This document shows positions 1 to 5,657 of a stretch of DNA of 8,174 nt, piece after piece; the stretch's first letter is position 1, and each line of letters begins with the position of its first letter. Origin of the DNA: Pseudomonadota bacterium (GTDB lineage Bacteria > Myxococcota_A > Bradymonadia > UBA4248); NCBI GenBank assembly GCA_009786045.1, contig WQTY01000086.1, forward strand, positions 1 to 8,174, written 5' to 3'. The translations under genes were made by a program, and so were the position numbers. A model generated the notes under the pieces. It was not told the DNA's origin and ran no database searches. It saw only the letters and a program-made list of their open reading frames with translations.

Positions 1-109
1 CGACCGTCCCGGTCGCCCGACAGCCGATAGCGGCGCAGGGGGCGCGGCCCCCTCACAAATCAGCAGCGGCAGACCCAAACCCATGTGTCTGCCCTGGCTG
101 GCACGTCAA
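1..109. other. Non-coding edge with three G/C-rich inverted repeats
   Basis: This stretch lies downstream of the POT transporter gene and holds no convincing gene. Three hairpin-capable sequences are visible: CGACCG/CGGTCG with a 3-base loop at 1-15, AGGGGGC/GCCCCCT with a GCG loop at 37-53, and GGCAGAC/GTCTGCC with a 12-base loop at 68-93. The last begins about 17 bases past the transporter stop codon and could help end transcription. However, no T-run follows any of them on the minus strand, so a classical intrinsic terminator is not supported. They may be dispersed palindromic repeats. Confidence 0.5.
68..93 (-). terminator. Possible hairpin terminator after the POT transporter gene
   Basis: A 7-bp perfect stem (GGCAGAC/GTCTGCC) with a 12-base loop follows the transporter stop codon on the minus strand. 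The bases after the stem (GCTGCTGATTTGTG) contain no proper T-tract, so it is a weak candidate. It may work only as a 3'-end stabilising hairpin. Confidence 0.25.
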
Positions 110-1483
110 TCAGGCAGCAGACTGGCGCGCTTTGCGTGCATCGGCCATTTTGCAGATGATACTATAGATCACCAGTGCAACACCTGCGAGGGCCGCAATA
201 CCCACGAAATAGTACCAAATGTAATGCGCATTGGCATAGTACTCGGCAATTTGAGCCTCACTGAGCCCCTCGGGAAGCGTTTGAGGATCCGGGCAGTACC
301 GGTCAAGCAGAAAGCCGCTGATGGAAAACCCAAGAATGGCCGAAAAAAACGAGTTCAGCTGTGCGAAACCAAGGTAGACACCTTCCTCGCCTTTGGGGGC
401 CTGGAGGGAGAAGAATTCGAGGTACCGCGGCGAAATGAAACACTCCGCAAGCCCCTGAAGCGCAATGCCAATCACAAGCGCAAGTGTAAAGGGATGCAAA
501 CCCAGCACTGTCGCACCAAACTCGCCCTGAAACCACGGCCCAAGGCTCACGGCAAAGGCCGACAGCGGCATGATGAACATGCCTATCGACATGGATGTAA
601 TCGCCTTATAGCGCTGCATCCACTGTGCGACGAAGAGAACGCAGATGACAACAACGAGAGGATTGACGTTGGATATCCATTCAGGGCGAGCATCTTCGCC
701 CACAATTCGAATCACGTACTTGGGCATCGTCGCATAGAGCTGCTGCTGAACCGCCCAGAAACCGGCAATGATGATCGTCAGAGCCATGAGACGGGCATTG
801 ATGAGAAGCTTGCCAAGTGAGCGAAAAAGTGCGCCAAAGCTCTTTTGCACGACCTCGCCCTGGTCGGGATAGTAGAACAGCACCGCGATGATGAGCGCCA
901 CGAGACTGACACCAGCAGAGAAGAAGCTGACATATTCCAGGCCCATCCCCTGCCGGATATAGGGCACAAACGTCTTGCCAAGAAAGGCACCGATGTTGAC
1001 CACCCAATAGAAAATGGAGAACCCCCGTGCGCGATTGGCCTCGGTCGACGTTTTGGCAATGGTGCCTGTCATGAGCGGCTTGATAAAGGCAGCCCCCACC
1101 ACGAGAACGCCCAAAAACAATAACACGACGGCCTTCGAGTGAAAGGCTCCCAACATGGCATAACCCAGCGTCAGCAGAGCAAAAGCCGCGATAAGGGCAT
1201 ACCGGAAACCCATGCGATCGGCGAGGACGCCTAAAAATGGCGGCAAAAGGTAAATCGCGCCAAGGAAAATGCCCGAAATGATGCCTGCTTCGATATCGGT
1301 AAAACCGACAACCTGCGACAAATAGAGCGTGATAACGATAAAGAAGCCGTAGTACGCCGCCCGTTCACAGAACTCCATGATGTTGGCGAACCAGAATGTT
1401 TTTGGAAAGCGCCATGAGGCCTTTGTCTCGGTAGGCGTCTCTTGGGGCGTCTCCTGGGGGGACAAGGTCTCCTTTTCAGGCAT
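110..1483 (-). CDS. POT/PTR2-family (proton-dependent oligopeptide-type) MFS transporter
   Basis: A 457-residue inner-membrane transporter of the proton-coupled POT (PTR2) branch of the major facilitator superfamily, most likely importing small peptides or related solutes with protons. Family signatures are clear. They include ExxERxxYYG at residues 37-46 in helix 1 (E37, E40, R41, Y44, Y45), a helix 4 lysine in 'FIKP' (K135), 'FYWVVNIG' (158-165) matching the FYxxINxG motif, 'GFWAVQQQ' (241-248) in helix 7, and 'ECFISP' (347-352) matching the ExxxSP motif. About 12 hydrophobic segments are visible. The first 20 residues are a Pro/Thr/Glu-rich cytoplasmic tail with ETPQETPTET. The ATG at 1483 was chosen because AAAGGAG lies 5 bases upstream; an in-frame GTG at 1513 overlaps the preceding stop but has no such site. 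It sits 26 bases after the small lipoprotein gene, probably in the same operon. The substrate is unknown because the sequence is divergent (Ala replaces the usual Phe after ER). Confidence 0.88.
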   Translation of the reverse strand: MPEKETLSPQETPQETPTETKASWRFPKTFWFANIMEFCERAAYYGFFIVITLYLSQVVGFTDIEAGIISGIFLGAIYLLPPFLGVLADRMGFRYALIAAFALLTLGYAMLGAFHSKAVVLLFLGVLVVGAAFIKPLMTGTIAKTSTEANRARGFSIFYWVVNIGAFLGKTFVPYIRQGMGLEYVSFFSAGVSLVALIIAVLFYYPDQGEVVQKSFGALFRSLGKLLINARLMALTIIIAGFWAVQQQLYATMPKYVIRIVGEDARPEWISNVNPLVVVICVLFVAQWMQRYKAITSMSIGMFIMPLSAFAVSLGPWFQGEFGATVLGLHPFTLALVIGIALQGLAECFISPRYLEFFSLQAPKGEEGVYLGFAQLNSFFSAILGFSISGFLLDRYCPDPQTLPEGLSEAQIAEYYANAHYIWYYFVGIAALAGVALVIYSIICKMADARKARQSAA

Positions 1484-1488
1484 AGATT

Positions 1489-1495
1489 CTCCTTT
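1489..1495 (-). promoter_or_regulatory. Ribosome binding site of the POT transporter
   Basis: AAAGGAG on the minus strand, 5 bases before the ATG at 1483. It decides the start in favour of this ATG over the upstream in-frame GTG at 1513. Confidence 0.8.
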
Positions 1496-1509
1496 GGGGG
1501 TGTGAAAAA

Positions 1510-1704
1510 TCACTCGGATGAGAGTGTATCGGTATCTGTCGGCTGAGCGTCTGGCGCTGGCGCAATATCAGGCGTCGTGGCATAGCACTTGTCGTGGATG
1601 CAAATTTCATCGCGCTCGCAATAGCACATTGGAAATGTGATGGTATCTTCGCCACAGGCAGACAGACACAAGGGGAAAAAAATAAACAGAAACAATCGTC
1701 TCAT
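1510..1704 (-). CDS. Small cysteine-containing lipoprotein
   Basis: A 64-residue predicted lipoprotein of unknown function. A positive start (MRR) is followed by a hydrophobic stretch (residues 4-13) and a textbook lipobox LSAC, with the lipidated cysteine at C17. The mature part is only 48 residues. It has a compact cysteine cluster CxCxxxxxCxxxxC (C27, C29, C35, C40), then a low-complexity acidic/Pro/Thr tail rich in PDIAPAPDAQPTDTDT. The pattern 'ExCxxDKC' resembles the 'VCLDGKC' mini-modules of the large lipoprotein upstream, so both may belong to the same surface-protein style. An in-frame GTG three codons upstream (1713) is possible, but MRR gives the better signal peptide. The ribosome binding site is weak (GAG about 8 bases upstream). 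The stop lies 26 bases before the transporter ATG, suggesting co-transcription. It is real in my judgement because the lipobox is perfect, but no family is recognised. Confidence 0.75.
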   Translation of the reverse strand: MRRLFLFIFFPLCLSACGEDTITFPMCYCERDEICIHDKCYATTPDIAPAPDAQPTDTDTLSSE

Positions 1705-1803
1705 GGAAATCACTCACTCAATGCCAACAAGCTTTGACACAAAACAGGCGCTCGTGCTGACGCACCAAGCACAACGACATATCGCATACACAAAATTGTC
1801 GCT

Positions 1804-1870
1804 CACAAAAAGAAAAACCTCACGGAATCGACCAGAAGCGCCGAAACAGCGAGGTTTTTTTCTTTTTGTG
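1804..1870 (-). terminator. A/T-tailed hairpin, probable bidirectional intrinsic terminator
   Basis: The arm at 1804-1821 (CACAAAAAGAAAAACCTC) is nearly the reverse complement of the arm at 1851-1870, which carries two extra T residues. The loop is 29 bases (1822-1850). On the minus strand the GAGG end of the stem is followed by TTTTTCTTTTT, and on the plus strand by TTTTTTTCTTTTT. It can therefore act as a terminator in both directions. It lies about 75 bases past the stop of the large lipoprotein gene, which it most likely terminates. The GC-rich part of the stem is short (about 4 bp), so termination strength is uncertain. Confidence 0.6.
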
Positions 1871-1913
1871 TGGGGAGTAGGGGCGAATCATTATTCGCCC
1901 CTACTCCCCACAC
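1868..1913. repeat. 21-bp perfect palindromic hairpin
   Basis: Arms at 1868-1888 and 1893-1913 are perfect reverse complements over 21 bp with a 4-base loop (CATT, 1889-1892). The core reads GGGGAGTAGGGGCGAAT and its complement. Such a long perfect GC-rich stem with a tiny loop is typical of dispersed intergenic palindromic repeats (REP- or MITE-like), although only one copy is in this window. Its outermost three bases (GTG, 1868-1870) are shared with the right arm of the adjacent A/T-tailed hairpin, so the two stems compete at their junction. Confidence 0.85.
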
Positions 1914-1918
1914 CCCCT

Positions 1919-1936
1919 GCGATGCTGTCGCATCGC
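1919..1936. repeat. Short perfect hairpin next to the large palindrome
   Basis: GCGATGC (1919-1925) and GCATCGC (1930-1936) form a 7-bp perfect stem around TGTC. It starts 9 bases after the stop codon of the large lipoprotein gene on the minus strand and has no T-run after it. It is probably part of the same composite repeat element as the 21-bp palindrome, with a possible role in mRNA 3'-end protection. Confidence 0.6.
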
Positions 1937-1945
1937 CCGGGTAGG

Positions 1946-4900
1946 TTAGTCGAAAGATGTCCACATGAGGTTGTCGAGGAAACAACGGGATGTCGATCCT
2001 GCAGTTCCAGGCCCTATGGCGTCAATTCTGAAGGACGTCGCAGAACTGTTACTAAAGCCGAATACCTTCCGAGTAGACCCGCCGGTGTATGCGACACATG
2101 TTGCAAGATCAAGCTCCTTAACCTCTGAGCCAACAGTAATTTCAAGCTTTCGTGGGGTGGTCGAACTCCAGTCACCACAGTCAAAGCTGATGGAACCAAC
2201 ACCAGCATTCAAACCTTCGACGAGAACATACGATGTGTTGGTATTGTAACCCGACATCACCAGCGCAGGCCCACTGTCATTGCCGGTCCAATTCATACGA
2301 CCAGACAATGCCGTAAGGGTTTGCTCCGCGCCATTGACTGTGTATGTCCGATTCGTTGTTCTACCATACTGCACAGTACCATCTGTAGACAAACCATCAA
2401 AGGTCTCTGTCACCACATACTTGAATACATATGCACTGATACTGAGTGCCTGCGATGCACTGGTCAATTTGTCTGAACCAGCTTTCAGGACGCCCTCGGT
2501 CGTGGCATATTTAAAAGTCGCGCCGTCGTCACCACTAAAGGCCAACAGGCAATACATCTCATTGGCTCTGCGAGGTACATTGCCACTGAATTGATAGTAA
2601 TTGCCATTGCGAGTGCCAGTATAAGTGGCGGAAGCAACTGTCTCCCATGCACTAAGATTGAGCGCGAGAACATCAGCCGCATTGTGCGCACACACGATCT
2701 CAGCAACTAAGTACGATGGAGGACCACTGGGGTGCTCGCCTGCCATCCAGTTTGCGGAATAAACCTCGCCCAGGATACTTCTGCTGCCAGCATTAAAGCT
2801 AATCGTTTTGCCGCCGTCTATGGTGAGCTTGACGCAGCTTCCACTAGTACTGCAAACCAAGCCAGATTCACAATCGTCATTGGAAACGCAGCCAACAGCT
2901 ACACACACATTGCTTGTGCATTTGCCAGACACACAGTCTCCTGCCACGCCACAATTCTTCCCATCACTGCACTTCTTGCATGGCCCGCCACAGTCGATAT
3001 CGGTCTCGCCCTTATCGGTATCAAGAACATTATTCGAGCAATGGTCGCTTACCGCCTTACAGTCGTTGATGAACAACGCGCCATTGCTGCAGAAGCCGGG
3101 AGAGGCCTTATATTCGCTTACCGTGTTGTGTAATACAAATGCACTGTATGCATCCAAATCAGGGTTTCTCGTCCTTGACACACCTTGATTCGCGTTTGCA
3201 GATGTTGACAACTGCTCAGCGACAGCAATGATGACTTCATCATCAACAACCAGCGACAAATCATACTCAGCGCTCTGAGCAAACACGGATCCAGAATTAA
3301 GAATGAGCGATGGCACATTGTAGACGCCTGCAGGCAAACCTGAAAGAGGGGCAACCGTAAGAACCAAAACCTCCTTGGCATCCAGGCATCTCGGACTACC
3401 GTCCTTAATGAGCACAATCTCGTTTACCTGAGTGCTGTTTCTTCTGTCGCTGATAAGCTTAGTCTTAGAAAGGTCTAAGCGTTTGTTGGATTTATTGACG
3501 ATCTCAACAAACACAACCTGCTGTACACCAGGCAGAAGCACAAAGGCTTCGTTCGCGGTTCTCCCCATAATCTCATTAATCACCAAATCGCCCGCTGCAG
3601 GTTCATCGCACGATATCGCCACAGCACATTTACCGCTGACGCAATTCTCGCTCTCGCAATCCATGTTCGAATTGCAATTCTGGCCAACGTAGCACCCTTT
3701 GCACGGTCCGCCGCAATCGACATCTGTCTCGCCCTTATCGGCATCAAGGACATTATTCTCGCAATGCTCTTCACCTGTTATCTTACAGTCGTTGATGAAC
3801 AGCGCGCCGTTATTGCAATAGCCGGGAGAGGTTTTATAATCGCTGCCTACCGTGCTGTGCAATACAAATCCACCGGACAAATCAGGGTTTCTCGTCCTTG
3901 ATACGCCTTGATTTGCATTTGCTGATGTGGTCAGCTGCTCGGCCTCGGCGATAACAACATCACCGTCAAAAACTAGCGACAGGTCATACTCAGCGGTCGT
4001 GGCAAAGACGGTATTAGAAACCCTGACGAGAGATGCCACATTATAGGCACCATTTGGCAAACCCGAAATAGGCGCTGCTGTAAGAACCAAAACTTCTTTC
4101 GACGCCAGGCATTTGGGGCTTCCATCCTTAATAAGTACACTTTCGTTGATTTGCTCACTGTTTCTTCTGTCGTTGATGAACTTAATCTTAGAAAGATCTA
4201 TGCGTTTGTTGGATTTATTGACGATCTCAACAAACTGCACCTGGTTCTCGCCAGGTATAAGCTGAAATACCTCGCTGGCCACGACTCTCCCCAAAATCTC
4301 ATTAATCACCAAATCACCCGCTGCCGGATCATCACACGGAATCGGTGCGGCACATCGGCCACTGGCACAATTCTCGCTCACACAATCGGCATTCGACCGG
4401 CACATCTTGTCAAGGGCACATTTTTGGCATGGTCCGCCGCAATCCACATCCGTCTCACCCCTGTCGGCATCAAGAACACCATTCGCGCAATGGTCGTCTG
4501 CCGCCTTGCAGCCATGGATGAACAGCTCACCGTTGTTGCAGAAGCCCGGTGAAGCTTTATAGCTGCTGCCAACCGCGCTGTGTAACACAAACCCGCCGGA
4601 TAAATCAGGATTTCTCGTCCTTGATACACCCTGGTTTACATTTGAACTCGTTGTCGGCTGCTCGGCCTCGTCAATGATAACATCATCGCCGCCAACCAGC
4701 GACAGATCATACACAGCACTCTGACTAAACACAGTGCCAGAACGCGCAATGAGCGAAGCCATATTGTAGACACCTGCGGGCAATCCCGAAAGAGGCGCAA
4801 CGGTAAGAACCAGCGCCTCCCTGGAGGCCAGGCACTTCGGGCCTCCGTCCCTCATCAGCGCAATATTGTCTATCTGATCATGATTTCTCCTGTCGATGAT

Positions 4901-5572
4901 GAGCGTCACCTCAGAGAGGTCGATACGCTTGTCAGACTTATTCACGATCTCAACAAACTGTACCTGCTGCACGCCAGGCAGAAGCTGAAATACCTCGTTC
5001 GCAGTTCTCCCCATAATCTCATTGATGACCAAATCCCCCCTTGCCGGAGCACTGCACGGAAGCGCTGCGCCGCACCTTCCGCCGTCGCAGTTCTCGCTCT
5101 CGCAATCCGCATTCGATTTGCACACCATGTTAAGGGCGCACCGTCCGCACGACCCGCCGCAATCCACATCTGTCTCATCCCCGTTTTTGATACCATCGCT
5201 GCAGGCATAGCAATACCCAAGATCCACATCGCACTTGCCGATGCCACACACCGTATCGTCCTCGCATGGCATCGCCGCACACTTGCCCGACTGGCAATTG
5301 TTCGTCGCACAATCCGTGGCCAGGGAGCAGGACTTGCCAACGCCGCACTTTGCCGGGCACACACCGCCGCAGTCTACATCGGCCTCACCTTTGTCCAGCA
5401 CGCCGTTGCTGCAGTGCGCCGGATTCTTCTCAACGCACTTGCCATCCAGGCAAACACTCCCATCATCACAATCCAGATTGATCACACACGACTTGCCTGA
5501 GTCTTCGCATCCGGCCGACCACAGGCCAACCAGCAAACAAAGACCAAGAAACATATACCTGCTCTTCTTCAT
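1946..5572 (-). CDS. Large surface lipoprotein with three cysteine-module plus lamin-tail-domain repeats
   Basis: A 1208-residue secreted protein, probably lipid-anchored and surface-exposed; exact role unknown. The N-terminus MKKSRY plus a hydrophobic stretch ends in SAGC (C22), an acceptable lipobox. Residues 29-121 hold short cysteine modules. Three units follow, each a module with xDVDCGGxC and CxSNxDCxSxNCxxGxC plus a lamin-tail domain. The domains begin GDLVINEI at 179, 419 and 661 (spacing 240 and 242). They contain 'FVEIVNKS', a shared Cys (C247, C488, C729) and a closing NQGVSRTRNPDL. A final cysteine module spans about 844-913. Residues 915-1208 are Ser/Thr/Gly/Asn-rich and beta-type. 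The last 150 (ETFDGL near 1056, SISFDCGDW near 1127, FLDNLMW near 1198) resemble a beta-sandwich region seen at the end of secreted nucleases and other lamin-tail proteins. No catalytic motif is visible, so adhesion or structure is more likely than enzymatic activity. The start is firm, with AGGAGGT 6 bases upstream. Confidence 0.88.
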   Translation of the reverse strand: MKKSRYMFLGLCLLVGLWSAGCEDSGKSCVINLDCDDGSVCLDGKCVEKNPAHCSNGVLDKGEADVDCGGVCPAKCGVGKSCSLATDCATNNCQSGKCAAMPCEDDTVCGIGKCDVDLGYCYACSDGIKNGDETDVDCGGSCGRCALNMVCKSNADCESENCDGGRCGAALPCSAPARGDLVINEIMGRTANEVFQLLPGVQQVQFVEIVNKSDKRIDLSEVTLIIDRRNHDQIDNIALMRDGGPKCLASREALVLTVAPLSGLPAGVYNMASLIARSGTVFSQSAVYDLSLVGGDDVIIDEAEQPTTSSNVNQGVSRTRNPDLSGGFVLHSAVGSSYKASPGFCNNGELFIHGCKAADDHCANGVLDADRGETDVDCGGPCQKCALDKMCRSNADCVSENCASGRCAAPIPCDDPAAGDLVINEILGRVVASEVFQLIPGENQVQFVEIVNKSNKRIDLSKIKFINDRRNSEQINESVLIKDGSPKCLASKEVLVLTAAPISGLPNGAYNVASLVRVSNTVFATTAEYDLSLVFDGDVVIAEAEQLTTSANANQGVSRTRNPDLSGGFVLHSTVGSDYKTSPGYCNNGALFINDCKITGEEHCENNVLDADKGETDVDCGGPCKGCYVGQNCNSNMDCESENCVSGKCAVAISCDEPAAGDLVINEIMGRTANEAFVLLPGVQQVVFVEIVNKSNKRLDLSKTKLISDRRNSTQVNEIVLIKDGSPRCLDAKEVLVLTVAPLSGLPAGVYNVPSLILNSGSVFAQSAEYDLSLVVDDEVIIAVAEQLSTSANANQGVSRTRNPDLDAYSAFVLHNTVSEYKASPGFCSNGALFINDCKAVSDHCSNNVLDTDKGETDIDCGGPCKKCSDGKNCGVAGDCVSGKCTSNVCVAVGCVSNDDCESGLVCSTSGSCVKLTIDGGKTISFNAGSRSILGEVYSANWMAGEHPSGPPSYLVAEIVCAHNAADVLALNLSAWETVASATYTGTRNGNYYQFSGNVPRRANEMYCLLAFSGDDGATFKYATTEGVLKAGSDKLTSASQALSISAYVFKYVVTETFDGLSTDGTVQYGRTTNRTYTVNGAEQTLTALSGRMNWTGNDSGPALVMSGYNTNTSYVLVEGLNAGVGSISFDCGDWSSTTPRKLEITVGSEVKELDLATCVAYTGGSTRKVFGFSNSSATSFRIDAIGPGTAGSTSRCFLDNLMWTSFD
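3044..5209 (-). repeat. Three tandem coding repeats of about 720 bases
   Basis: Within the large lipoprotein gene, three in-frame units follow each other: about 5209-4490, 4489-3764 and 3763-3044. Each encodes one cysteine module followed by one lamin-tail domain. The unit lengths are 240, 242 and 240 codons. Nucleotide similarity is high in places; for example, the segment encoding GVSRTRNPDL is almost the same near 4610, 3890 and 3165. The units are diverged enough to be old duplications, but the similarity is uneven along their length. Confidence 0.85.
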
Positions 5573-5578
5573 GCCAAC

Positions 5579-5585
5579 ACCTCCT
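5579..5585 (-). promoter_or_regulatory. Strong ribosome binding site of the large lipoprotein
   Basis: AGGAGGT on the minus strand, 6 bases before the ATG at 5572. It is near-perfectly complementary to the 16S rRNA 3' end and suggests high expression. Confidence 0.85.
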
Positions 5586-5614
5586 CGAAGGTAAAAGAAA
5601 CTAGGGCGAACACA

Positions 5615-5642
5615 CTTTTAAGGATATCGGACAAGATTTCAA
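5615..5642 (-). promoter_or_regulatory. Candidate sigma-70-type promoter for the large lipoprotein
   Basis: TTGAAA (5642-5637) and TAAAAG (5620-5615) on the minus strand are 16 bases apart, matching 5 of 6 and 4 of 6 consensus positions. They lie 42 bases before the start codon, in the only gap between this gene and the LuxE-like gene. No terminator hairpin is visible in the 85-base gap, so read-through from the upstream operon is also possible. Confidence 0.3.
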
Positions 5643-5657
5643 ACGAATTTCTTACAC

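Larger units (their letters stand above)
1705..1945. other. Intergenic region dense in inverted repeats
   Basis: This 241-base gap separates the large lipoprotein gene from the small lipoprotein gene, both on the minus strand. Its left part (about 1705-1803) should hold the promoter of the small lipoprotein operon, but no good -35/-10 pair stands out. Its right part (1804-1936) holds three nested or adjacent hairpins, listed separately. Short open frames crossing it arise from the palindrome and are not regarded as genes. Confidence 0.7.

Noticed and set aside
83..820. Long plus-strand open frame (245 codons) opposite the POT transporter
   Set aside because: Its predicted protein is rich in Arg, His and Asn with no domain or signal, and it lies opposite a transporter with clear family motifs. 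It is an antisense shadow.
1511..1513. GTG start of the transporter overlapping the lipoprotein stop (GTGA)
   Set aside because: The overlap looks attractive for coupling, but a strong AAAGGAG sits 5 bases before the ATG at 1483 and the extra 10 residues show no family similarity.
1792..1811. Minus-strand TTGTGAGCGACAATTTT resembling a lac operator
   Set aside because: The match lacks the central bases and symmetry of the real operator, and no LacI-type regulator or sugar gene is nearby. It is likely a chance resemblance.
1637..2128. Plus-strand open frame crossing the palindromic region
   Set aside because: It runs through the terminator and the palindrome into the antisense of the large lipoprotein, and has no ribosome binding site or recognisable protein features.
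3044..5209. Regular repeats considered as a CRISPR array
   Set aside because: The period is about 720 bases, in frame and coding for protein domains; there are no short direct repeats with unique spacers.
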